Source of the DNA: UBA3775 sp964584255 | GTDB taxonomy: Bacteria > Bacillota > Clostridia > Lachnospirales > Lachnospiraceae | Length of the DNA: 42,657 bases | Assembly (NCBI GenBank): GCA_964584255.1 | Contig: CAZOZM010000016.1 | Span: 1-42,657 of the forward strand | Direction: 5' to 3' | Shown: positions 1 to 7,201 of the stretch, piece after piece | Layout: each line of letters begins with the position of its first letter | How positions within the stretch are numbered: the stretch's first letter is position 1 | Program-made: the position numbers and the translations under genes | The notes under the pieces: generated by a model | The model's database searches: none | What the model was told of the DNA's origin: nothing | Seen by the model: only the letters and a program-made list of their open reading frames with translations

Positions 1-43
1 TTTGTAATAAGGAATTCTCATTTTGACTTGTACTATTTACATT

Positions 44-181
44 CTAGCACCACTTTTCTTCGATTTCTAAGTTGTGTGCTTCCTGTTCTGCCCGTGTTTT
101 CTTAAGGGAAAAATGATTGTTTATCAAACAAACAGCAAGTGTCGCCCCACCCCCTATTAATGCAGCGATAACTGTAGGCAT
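44..181 (-). CDS. small single-span membrane protein (holin-like position)
   Basis: A 45-residue ORF with a good ribosome binding site (AAAAGGAGT, 9 bases before the ATG at 181). Residues 3-21 form one glycine/alanine/valine-rich membrane segment; the rest is charged and helical (LKKTRAEQEAHNLEIEEKW). It follows the last tail gene after a terminator, where Firmicutes phages often begin the lysis cassette, so a holin or holin-associated role is possible. The sequence itself shows only a small membrane protein; no family was recognised. Confidence 0.6.
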   Translation of the reverse strand: MPTVIAALIGGGATLAVCLINNHFSLKKTRAEQEAHNLEIEEKWC

Positions 182-281
182 ACTATATCAACTCCTTTTC
201 TTAAGTGTAATAATGAGTACCGGCAGAGCTACTGCCTGCCACCTCCTAGTAACAGGCTCATTCGCTCATAGATTTGCCGAA

Positions 282-303
282 TAAAAAAACAGCCTATTGG
301 CTG
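282..303 (-). terminator. intrinsic terminator after the tail/fibre operon
   Basis: Read on the minus strand: stem CAGCC, loop AATA, stem GGCTG (290-303), followed directly by seven T residues (289-283). It starts 8 bases after the stop of the 43-residue gene and probably ends the main late transcript. The stem is only five base pairs, so it may be leaky. Confidence 0.7.
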
Positions 304-310
304 ATTCTTA

Positions 311-442
311 TTAAGATTCCTTATTCAGTTCTTTTTCTGTCTTGGTTCTCCACAGTTTCGGTACATCTTCAACTTCCCAAGGTTCACCTGTCTTGGAATT
401 GATTTCGCCATTCTGAATCTTTGATACATAGTAGTCAACCAT
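311..442 (-). CDS. small XkdX-position protein after the tail fibres
   Basis: A 43-residue protein whose ATG overlaps the stop of the upstream gene (TAATG), implying translational coupling. It begins MVDYYVSKIQNGEI and contains a WEVEDVPKLWR stretch. Short proteins of about 40 residues with an N-terminal aromatic helix lie at this place in many Firmicutes phages (XkdX-like), but I do not see a clear XkdX signature. Function unknown. Confidence 0.65.
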   Translation of the reverse strand: MVDYYVSKIQNGEINSKTGEPWEVEDVPKLWRTKTEKELNKES

Positions 443-966
443 TACTCTGTCACCTCTCCTTCCTCTGTCATTTCACTTACTACAGTTGCTAAATCTTCAA
501 TTGCTCCGTCCTGCAGTTCCTGACCTTCCGCAATGTCAGATACTACATTTGCCAGTTCCTCAATAGCACCGTCCTGCAATGCTACGGATTCCTTAATAGC
601 AGCAAGTTCAGATTCTGTCTTGGTAGGTTTTGCAAGAATTACTGTTGTAATATCATGCTTTTCCTCTGCGAAACCACTTTCTGTAGTGCTGTCTGTGGTT
701 TCATAGTCAGTGTTTGTTACAATACCATATTCAGTTTTCATTGATACCAGATTGGTATAACCTGCATATCCTTTTAATACAGATTCGTCCTGCGTATCAT
801 CGTTTACATTGATGTACTGAATAACAGATGTTTTTTCTGCATCTTTGCAGGTTTCTTCAAGGCCATCTCTCACATCATCAAGAACTGAAAATGTGAGCTG
901 TGCTGCTGTACTTGAAATATTGTGTAACGGTAACTTTGTACCGTCATTGAATTTGATTTTTTCCAT
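442..966 (-). CDS. conserved phage protein, fibre-region, with C-terminal helical repeat
   Basis: A 174-residue acidic protein preceded by GAGAGGAC. The first ~120 residues look like a folded domain (starting MEKIKFNDGTKLPL). The last ~45 residues hold two copies of a 22-24 residue unit: LQDGAIEELANVVSDIAEGQ, then LQDGAIEDLATVVSEMTEE. These probably form a short coiled-coil tail. It lies between the fibre genes and the 43-residue gene, so it is likely an accessory of the baseplate/fibre module. No enzymatic motif was seen. Confidence 0.75.
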   Translation of the reverse strand: MEKIKFNDGTKLPLHNISSTAAQLTFSVLDDVRDGLEETCKDAEKTSVIQYINVNDDTQDESVLKGYAGYTNLVSMKTEYGIVTNTDYETTDSTTESGFAEEKHDITTVILAKPTKTESELAAIKESVALQDGAIEELANVVSDIAEGQELQDGAIEDLATVVSEMTEEGEVTE

Positions 967-1001
967 ATCTTTTGTCCTCTCTTAAAATATTCAGCTTCAT
1001 T

Positions 1002-1154
1002 CTAGGGTGGGGAGTTAAGCCACTCATTATACCCATCATCATCTCCATAATAAACACTAGGAGAAAATAAAAGGAAATGTATAACACATAATATAAATGA
1101 GCGTCTTACTTTATCCTCATTGTTCATATACCACCTTGTATATTTTTTTCTCAT
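1002..1154 (-). CDS. small membrane protein downstream of the tail fibre gene
   Basis: A 50-residue ORF starting at the ATG at 1154, chosen because AAGGTGG stands 9 bases upstream; the frame stays open further upstream but then overlaps the fibre gene and lacks a ribosome binding site. A basic N-terminus (MRKKYTRWYMNNEDKVRR) is followed by a hydrophobic stretch (about residues 19-36) and an acidic aromatic tail. One membrane span with the N-terminus inside is plausible. Function unknown. Confidence 0.5.
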   Translation of the reverse strand: MRKKYTRWYMNNEDKVRRSFILCVIHFLLFSPSVYYGDDDGYNEWLNSPP

Positions 1155-1228
1155 TTTTAATAACCACCTTAATACTTTAAATATAACTAATGCGGAATGT
1201 ATTCTTGTCATACCTCTAAAAGCAATAG

Positions 1229-1831
1229 TTAAATGGGAATAAATACTATAGCCACATGAACAATGCCCCAAGCAGTTCCATTGTGATTTGCAGGTACTGT
1301 TATTGTAAACTCATTGTTTGCCATAACTTTATAAATGTTATCAGCCACTTTTTCACCACCACTTACAATTGGTGTTCCTATGCTATCAGAGCCACCGCCA
1401 CCTTCAACCGATATACAAGCCAATGAATCAACGCTCGGTATTTCTGATACTGCATAATTACCGCTTCCTGTTATACTCTGCTTTTTACTTACAATATTAA
1501 TAGTTGATTCGTCTACACTACCCAATTTTTTTGGTACTGAATCGGCACCATGTTGGATATAATAAGCATCCTCACTTTCGTTGTAAGTTAAGATATTACC
1601 ACCCTGCATCTGTGCTAATTCATGTGTTGCCTTAGAAGTTACTATAACATTAGAATCATTAATCTCTAATGAATCTGTTCTTCCGGTTACACCATCTGTT
1701 ACAGATTCCATGCTAGTGATTTTCTCCTGCATTGTTTTGCCATCTGCACAGAATACAACATCTGCTTCTGTGTGGGGATATATTGTATTCCCCTCGTTAT
1801 CCTGTAATTCGCCTTTGTAAATATCAGACAT
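1229..1831 (-). CDS. putative tail fibre / host-recognition protein
   Basis: A 200-residue protein starting MSDIYKGELQDNEGNTIYPH. The N-terminal pattern of YPHT, then VVFCADGKTMQEKI, is typical of Firmicutes phage fibre proteins that dock a short N-terminal domain to the baseplate. A heptad-rich segment (about 38-70) suggests a trimeric coiled coil. A glycine-rich linker (EGGGGSDS, about 142-149) precedes a beta-rich C-terminal domain likely to contact the receptor. It follows the collar-fibre gene. Confidence 0.65.
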   Translation of the reverse strand: MSDIYKGELQDNEGNTIYPHTEADVVFCADGKTMQEKITSMESVTDGVTGRTDSLEINDSNVIVTSKATHELAQMQGGNILTYNESEDAYYIQHGADSVPKKLGSVDESTINIVSKKQSITGSGNYAVSEIPSVDSLACISVEGGGGSDSIGTPIVSGGEKVADNIYKVMANNEFTITVPANHNGTAWGIVHVAIVFIPI

Positions 1832-1862
1832 ATCGTTGTCCTCTCTTTCGTATTTTTATTTT

Positions 1863-2822
1863 TTATTCTTTTTTATCTGCAATAAAATAAATCTTCCCTT
1901 CTAAGCGTTCAGAGCTATCGCCCTGTTGCAAGATGGAAAGATTTTTGCATAAGAATCTGTATTTGTTGCCATCGTCTTTGTTGGTTGTCTTAGTGTCGGT
2001 CCGCTTGAATAACAGTGTATCCTCGGTGTCAGTTTCTTCCGGGAGCCGATTGTAAAACTTACGGAAAATCTTAACGATTAATCGCCTTGTCTTACCTAAC
2101 TGCAGATACAAACTTCCTTTGACACGTTGCGAGATTGGAATGTATTCATGCATAACTACCATTGCTCTGGTTCCATACACCTGCAGGTAATTATCAATAT
2201 CGAATGGATCACCGCCAGCATAAATATACACTTCCTTATCGCCATCATTATTAGTGATGATGATTTCGGAGCCTGTCTCTACATCGTCAGGTCCAGGTAC
2301 TACCGGTGAACCGGTGCTGGTTGTTCCGTTGATAAATTCATCAATAGAACCGGCATTTGTTTCAATGGTTGGTGGTGCATACGCTGAACTACTCAGCGTG
2401 ATGTTGATGTTATCTGATTCAGAGAACATAATCACTGTTCGGATGACTTTCTCAATCAGTTGTGTCTTAGCAACATCGATATACTCTGCCAGCGCACCAT
2501 TGTTTGCATAGAACACAAGAAATTCCTCTGTTCCATCAATAGTGGCATACACGCCTTTTTCTCTTAAATAAAAAGGTCTTACTGTCTGGGCATTGGAAAA
2601 CAAACACCGGATAGTCACTTTGTTATCAGCTGACTTTGTGACCGAGTCAATATTTAATGTAATGACCGGATTAATCACTTTTTGGATGTCAACTTCTGAT
2701 ACACTATCCTTCTTGATTCCATCTCCCAGCACCACTTTAGTGAATGTTACCTTGCACCCTCTGGCCATTAAAGCAAATACTTTCTGACCATCAACTGTAA
2801 GGCAATCATTGAATGATGCCAT
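1863..2822 (-). CDS. tail fibre protein, tail-collar fibre type
   Basis: A 319-residue protein with AAAGGAGG upstream of the ATG. The N-terminal ~150 residues carry the FTKVVLGDG pattern and the long beta-strand layout of the phage tail-collar fibre domain (DUF3751-like). A threonine/glycine/proline-rich hinge near residue 165 leads to a C-terminal domain that reads like a structured beta domain. It comes directly after gpI, the usual location of P2 gpH-type fibres. Confidence 0.7.
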   Translation of the reverse strand: MASFNDCLTVDGQKVFALMARGCKVTFTKVVLGDGIKKDSVSEVDIQKVINPVITLNIDSVTKSADNKVTIRCLFSNAQTVRPFYLREKGVYATIDGTEEFLVFYANNGALAEYIDVAKTQLIEKVIRTVIMFSESDNINITLSSSAYAPPTIETNAGSIDEFINGTTSTGSPVVPGPDDVETGSEIIITNNDGDKEVYIYAGGDPFDIDNYLQVYGTRAMVVMHEYIPISQRVKGSLYLQLGKTRRLIVKIFRKFYNRLPEETDTEDTLLFKRTDTKTTNKDDGNKYRFLCKNLSILQQGDSSERLEGKIYFIADKKE

Positions 2823-2838
2823 ATGATTTCCTCCTTTG

Positions 2839-3408
2839 TTATAATTTTATTGTTGATGTGATCGTTTCTGTTTCAATACTTAATAAGAACACCTTAATAT
2901 CGCACTGACCATCTGCGACCACTTCAATCCCATCTAAGAATGCACTCTTACGCTTTACCTTATCGAGTACACTTAAAAACTTTTCAGCAGCTCCTGCTGT
3001 GATGCTTTGGTTCGATGTGATTACCTTAAAATGATGCGGTTCTCCTTCGTAATCGAACCAGTCCTGAATCTCCCCTGAACCGAAGTATGTCTCGATTACG
3101 TTCTGCACCGCCCAGTTGGTACCCATCTTAGAATGAACCATATCTGAATTCTTGATGAGTTCACGCTTTACATCAATAGCTGCTGTCTTGTCATACCAGG
3201 ATATGTGAAGTTCTTCTGCCAGCACATCAAGTTCTGCTCCGGTCATGTTATCTATCTGATTCCATGTACTGAACAGCCTTATTTTAGCGGCCAGTTCCTC
3301 CGTTACCCTGTTGACACCTTCTGATAATCCTTTTACAGCTTCATCCTCTTTCATGAAAGCAGGCATGAGCTGTATAAAATCCATATCGTTAATATTCATA
3401 TTACTCAT
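2839..3408 (-). CDS. tail protein I (P2 gpI / YmfQ-like baseplate protein)
   Basis: A 189-residue protein overlapping the gpJ stop by 8 bases. It shows the gpI family layout: an N-terminal LMPAFMKEDEAVKGLSE helix, then MTGAELDVLAEELHISWYD, then a domain containing HSKMGTNWAVQNVIETYFG. In P2, gpI sits between gpJ and the fibre and closes the baseplate wedge. Order and overlap with the gpJ gene support the same job here. Confidence 0.85.
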   Translation of the reverse strand: MSNMNINDMDFIQLMPAFMKEDEAVKGLSEGVNRVTEELAAKIRLFSTWNQIDNMTGAELDVLAEELHISWYDKTAAIDVKRELIKNSDMVHSKMGTNWAVQNVIETYFGSGEIQDWFDYEGEPHHFKVITSNQSITAGAAEKFLSVLDKVKRKSAFLDGIEVVADGQCDIKVFLLSIETETITSTIKL

Positions 3409-4747
3409 CCTCTACTACATGATTTACATTAAGTTTCCCGGAATACACAGCTATCTGCGTTTCCATGAGCGTTGTGAACGCAGGAGCATTTACAACGATT
3501 CTCTTACACCCGGTTCCTTCACTGGGAGCCAGGCACAGAGTTCTTAATCTATCAGGGTTGATGTCTCTACCGAGCTTCGTTCCCTGCCATTCAATAAACT
3601 GCTGAATGGAGCCGCCTACACCTTCGATTGTTTCGATACAATCTGATTCGTTTTCTTCGGTGGTGTAGTATGTGATATCGATGTCATACTCTACCTGCTC
3701 CGGTGCTTCCACCAATACAAGGTCTGTCATAGGACGTACATCAGATGCGCTGCAGGCTTCCTTAACCTTTTTCAGCATATCCGGGTCAGGTATCTCTCCA
3801 CCTGCTAAAATAGGAACAATCTTAACTTCTCCGGCCATTTCCCTGTTGATAGTAATATCAATTGATTTCCGGCTTGCTGCATCTCCTACAAGGGTAATCA
3901 TCAAAAGGTCATCCTCATATGTAATGATGTAGTCATTCTCCGGATTCAGTTCGTTTACCACTAAGGTGTCCGTTAAATAGTTCTTACCGCCTAAGAAAGC
4001 ACAGCCACCATAAACCTGCAGTGTCTTGGCTTTCGGTTCTACCTCACTGATAATTGCCACATCTGCTATACTACTGTCTGCCGATAACGCATGATATTTA
4101 TACGCATTGTGCGGACCTGCTACCGACAAAGCAGTTGGTGCTAGGTAGATACGTTCTCTGTAGCTGTTATCACCTGCGCCACCATCCACATCCGGGTACG
4201 GTTCACCATCGTCACCATCGTAAGTCATGACTGTGTTTGTTACCTCATCGATATAAGGCACTAAATCCACCATTTGATTGAGCATTCCTGCTTCATATCC
4301 GTTGTAGTTTGCTCCTGTTTCACAAGCAATGGCATCTACGGTTACTGAATATTTACCGGCTTGAAGGACTACGTTCTCCGTAGTTTCGAAGTAAATCTCG
4401 TTATCCGGTGTTACTCTTGTTCCTGCGTTAATCAGAATGTTTCCATTCAGCGGAGTTTTAACAGAAAAACGAAGAATCGTTTTAGCTGTGGTTGGTGCTA
4501 TTCTGATACAGTTATATCGTGCGCCGATTGCATCCAATACTTCACCACTGGCATACTGTAGCATCTTCTGCTTGCAGGCTTCGTTTGCTTCGTTATAAAT
4601 AGACACAAACAAGGCTACCAATGCATCTCCAAATATTCGGCGCTCATCCCCTGGGTATAAAGGTTCTCCTACAGATTCCTCCAGGGCAGATATCACATTC
4701 TCGTATATCCGGTTGGAATCTGTTTCTAAAAACGATAAATCAGCCAT
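3401..4747 (-). CDS. baseplate J / gp47-like wedge protein
   Basis: A 448-residue protein of the Baseplate_J (gp47) family. The N-terminus begins ADLSFLETDSNRIYENVISA; the early region has SIYNEANEACKQKMLQYASG and LDAIGARYNCIRI, and the middle contains the YRERIYLAPTALSVAGPHNA segment typical of the family. It forms the baseplate wedge together with the gp25-like and gpI proteins encoded on either side. Ribosome binding site AGGAGG lies before the ATG. Confidence 0.92.
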   Translation of the reverse strand: MADLSFLETDSNRIYENVISALEESVGEPLYPGDERRIFGDALVALFVSIYNEANEACKQKMLQYASGEVLDAIGARYNCIRIAPTTAKTILRFSVKTPLNGNILINAGTRVTPDNEIYFETTENVVLQAGKYSVTVDAIACETGANYNGYEAGMLNQMVDLVPYIDEVTNTVMTYDGDDGEPYPDVDGGAGDNSYRERIYLAPTALSVAGPHNAYKYHALSADSSIADVAIISEVEPKAKTLQVYGGCAFLGGKNYLTDTLVVNELNPENDYIITYEDDLLMITLVGDAASRKSIDITINREMAGEVKIVPILAGGEIPDPDMLKKVKEACSASDVRPMTDLVLVEAPEQVEYDIDITYYTTEENESDCIETIEGVGGSIQQFIEWQGTKLGRDINPDRLRTLCLAPSEGTGCKRIVVNAPAFTTLMETQIAVYSGKLNVNHVVEDE

Positions 4748-4757
4748 TTCCTACCTC

Positions 4758-5030
4758 CTATCCTGTTACAGTGGCATCTACATTAAGAGCAAAGTTACCG
4801 TTCTGCGATGTAACTGCGCTGATATCAACACTATCAGCATTCACGCGCGGCTCATAAGTTTTAATAAGCCACTTTGCTTCTGCCTGCATCAATGGTGCGA
4901 CTATCTCAGTCGGCTGGTCTATTAGTGTAGGGTCTATTCCTTTGATACGATCATACGGACATTCGCCACGAGTGATTCTTAAAAGATTAGCCACACACTG
5001 CATTGGTTCTCCATTTCCACTTTCTTTCAT
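4758..5030 (-). CDS. gp25/gpW-like baseplate wedge protein
   Basis: A 90-residue protein immediately upstream of gpJ, with an AGGAGG ribosome binding site. The LLRITRGECPYDRIKGID core followed by an AEAKWLIKTYEPRVN segment matches the gp25/P2 gpW family, a small lysozyme-fold-related wedge component that touches the sheath and triggers contraction. Length and position agree with the family. Confidence 0.8.
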   Translation of the reverse strand: MKESGNGEPMQCVANLLRITRGECPYDRIKGIDPTLIDQPTEIVAPLMQAEAKWLIKTYEPRVNADSVDISAVTSQNGNFALNVDATVTG

Positions 5031-5042
5031 ATGTCACACCTC

Positions 5043-5564
5043 CTAATTAATAGACACCGTCTTTTTTGATGCTTTGTCTGAATGCCGGGCTCCTACTGTT
5101 ATGGCAGTTGTATTTGTAGCAGTAGATGCACTACTTGTATTACTGCTGCTTTTCTTCTTAGTTCCTGCAGGTTCCTCTGCAAATTCTTTCAGTTTAAAAG
5201 CACAGGTAGCAGCTCTTATCACGCCTTTAGGATTAAGTTCAATATTCGATACACTAACCGATTGTAATTGCATTTTGTCCGGCCCGAATATTGCATTTCC
5301 AATAATCAGCGGTGCTGCTACTCCAATCATGGACTTCCATCTATCAAGCATACCTCTAATGTCGGATGTTCCTGTTTCTATTCGATAGGTGGTATTAAAT
5401 GCTACTTCCATAAGGCTTAAGCCAATACTTTCCGTTGGTTTCTGTCCTTCCTTATCCGCATTCGTATCAGTATCAATGGAGTATGCTGTTGTTAAGGCTT
5501 CCAAGTAAGCTATTTGCTTACTACTAACTTCCCACGTCATTCCGTTCCAATATGCCATTATCAT
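5043..5564 (-). CDS. baseplate-region protein of unknown function
   Basis: A 173-residue protein whose start overlaps the stop of the spike gene (ATGA). The first ~130 residues hold a segment with DIRGMLDRWKSMIG, PLIIGNAIFGPDKMQLQSV and a final FKLKEF strand, resembling small tail proteins such as P2 gpU in general shape. The last 40 residues are a serine/threonine-rich, probably disordered tail. Its place between the spike and gp25 suggests a hub or wedge adaptor; the gpU link is only a suggestion. Confidence 0.6.
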   Translation of the reverse strand: MIMAYWNGMTWEVSSKQIAYLEALTTAYSIDTDTNADKEGQKPTESIGLSLMEVAFNTTYRIETGTSDIRGMLDRWKSMIGVAAPLIIGNAIFGPDKMQLQSVSVSNIELNPKGVIRAATCAFKLKEFAEEPAGTKKKSSSNTSSASTATNTTAITVGARHSDKASKKTVSIN

Positions 5565-6058
5565 GATTCACTACCTCCATTCGGATGGCTTGTGCTTGAT
5601 TCACCATTCGCCACACCACCATGCGTATGCGTTGCAAGTCGTACATTAGAGTCGGTAATGCTGTCACCGGTCAAGGTTTTAACATTAATATTTGTAGCTT
5701 CTATGTTAGTGATTTTGGAATTAATACCTGTGATGCCATCTGAAACATCAATGCTGCCTTGCACAGTGGCTCTGGTGTCCATTAAATCTAAGAATAACTG
5801 CGTTTCTTCCATCTTACCTTCCCAGTTGCCATCCATCCTTGCCAGAATAATACCGGTAGCATCATCAAAGAGCGCATACACTACTTCAGTTCCCTTTTCC
5901 AACAATCCCATGGAACCTCTAAGATACCAGGGGATTGTTAAAGGGAGTGTTGTGGTTCCTTCGGCTGTCTTGCTCTGTACCCTTGCTTTCGTTGGGTTCT
6001 CATTGCGGTCAGCTTCGCCCTCTATTGTTAGGATAATTCCCTTTTCAATACAACTCAT
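5561..6058 (-). CDS. baseplate spike protein (gpV/gp45-like) with HxH tip
   Basis: A 165-residue protein; the ATG at 6058 is chosen because GGAGGG is correctly spaced and the codon overlaps the gpD stop (ATGA). The N-terminal ~85 residues fit an OB-fold (KARVQSKTAEGTTTLPL). A repetitive beta region (about 100-140) likely forms a triple helix. The C-terminus contains THTHGG: an HxH motif that in P2 gpV and related spikes binds an iron ion at the membrane-piercing tip. Confidence 0.8.
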   Translation of the reverse strand: MSCIEKGIILTIEGEADRNENPTKARVQSKTAEGTTTLPLTIPWYLRGSMGLLEKGTEVVYALFDDATGIILARMDGNWEGKMEETQLFLDLMDTRATVQGSIDVSDGITGINSKITNIEATNINVKTLTGDSITDSNVRLATHTHGGVANGESSTSHPNGGSES

Positions 6059-6978
6059 CAATATCCCTCCAATGGTTTTCTGAAGAATAGTTTCGTGGTG
6101 GCCTTAAGCATATCATGTCTTACGTGAGTCATAATCACAGGACCGTTCCAGCTATCCACACCTGCAGTAGTAAGATTGACCAGTGTTCCGGCCGCATACC
6201 CAGGCAGATATTTATCCGAGTAACACACACCACGAGTCATTTTCTTATTCTCAAAACGGAGCAGATTCTTAGCGAACCGATTCGCTTCTGCCTGACTGGA
6301 TATTTTAATAGACAGTATTTTTTCTAATACCTTATTCGTTACTCCGGCTACTGAGTGCATCCCGGTCACTGCACCATTCTTCACGACACAGGTTCCATAT
6401 GCTTCCTTACTATCATCGATATAATCGAATTTCACGTCATTGGTTATCACCAGTTCGTCCTTCGATTCTCCCGATTCCATAAATGCTTCTGAATAAACTA
6501 TCATACGGTTATCATACACAAGGAATGCACAGCCCTCTAAGACACATCGTTCTTCTAAGAAAACAAAGTCCTCATGGTTCTGCTGGTTCACATATTCGTA
6601 TGTATAATCATCTACACCGTAAAACTCACACGCAAGTCCATGCCGCCCTGCTATTTCAGCACATATCTGCTTGAAAGTAACATATTCCCATGATTTATTC
6701 TTCTTATCGTTGTAATCTTCCGGGATAGAATTCGCCCTAAGACACATTAATCCATTCTCTGGTTTAACGGATACCACATGCATTTCCCCTGTATCACACG
6801 CTCCCAGAATGGATCTGATTGCATCTCCTTTTTTCGGTTTCCAACTATCCCATGTATCTCTTGTATCATTAAAGAGAATTTTTAATGTATCAGAGTGCTG
6901 TTCCCCGAAGGAATCATATACACACTGGCTGATAGAGATATCGTTGTAGATATCTTTTCCCTCATATATAAGTTGCAT
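6058..6978 (-). CDS. baseplate hub protein, late control gene D family
   Basis: A 306-residue protein. The start at 6978 (MQLIYEGKDIYNDI) is chosen because GGAGGAG lies at proper spacing; an upstream in-frame extension would overlap the LysM gene. The layout is that of phage late control D: beta-barrel domain 1, then NHEDFVFLEERCVLEGCAFLVYDN near residue 135-160, then domains that form the hub around the spike. It sits between the LysM protein and the spike, the standard myovirus order. Confidence 0.85.
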   Translation of the reverse strand: MQLIYEGKDIYNDISISQCVYDSFGEQHSDTLKILFNDTRDTWDSWKPKKGDAIRSILGACDTGEMHVVSVKPENGLMCLRANSIPEDYNDKKNKSWEYVTFKQICAEIAGRHGLACEFYGVDDYTYEYVNQQNHEDFVFLEERCVLEGCAFLVYDNRMIVYSEAFMESGESKDELVITNDVKFDYIDDSKEAYGTCVVKNGAVTGMHSVAGVTNKVLEKILSIKISSQAEANRFAKNLLRFENKKMTRGVCYSDKYLPGYAAGTLVNLTTAGVDSWNGPVIMTHVRHDMLKATTKLFFRKPLEGY

Positions 6979-6979
6979 T

Positions 6980-7201
6980 TTATCTCCTCCAAGGTGGCAG
7001 CGTTGATGGTGTTTCTGTTTTATCAAGCACTGGTATTTTTAACTTTACACCTGCTTCAAATACGATTGTTCCCATATGAAGGGGATTTGCCTGAATAATA
7101 TGTGATGCCATCTTTTCTTCGTCATATGCGGCAATGGCGAGCAGGTCGAATGTATCGCCTGCTCTTGTCGTATACTCTCTATATCCTTTAGCTGTAGACA
7201 T
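6980..7201 (-). CDS. LysM-domain tail protein (gpX/XkdP-like)
   Basis: A 73-residue protein that is almost entirely one LysM-like domain: YREYTTRAGDTFDLLAIAAY near the N-terminus and ANPLHMGTIVFEAGVKLKIP later. The ATG at 7201 has a better-spaced ribosome binding site (AGAGGAA) than the GTG three codons upstream. It overlaps the tape measure stop by 14 bases. In P2 and PBSX, gpX/XkdP bridges tape measure and hub. Confidence 0.85.
   Translation of the reverse strand: MSTAKGYREYTTRAGDTFDLLAIAAYDEEKMASHIIQANPLHMGTIVFEAGVKLKIPVLDKTETPSTLPPWRR

Noticed and set aside
1..21. Possible start of a further minus-strand gene at the left edge (MRIPYYK)
   Set aside because: Only seven codons are visible and no ribosome binding site precedes the ATG.
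182..281. Mini-ORFs near an AGGAGGTGG sequence between the terminator and the small membrane protein
   Set aside because: All are 10-14 codons; the ribosome binding site overlaps or touches the start codon, so no gene can be supported.
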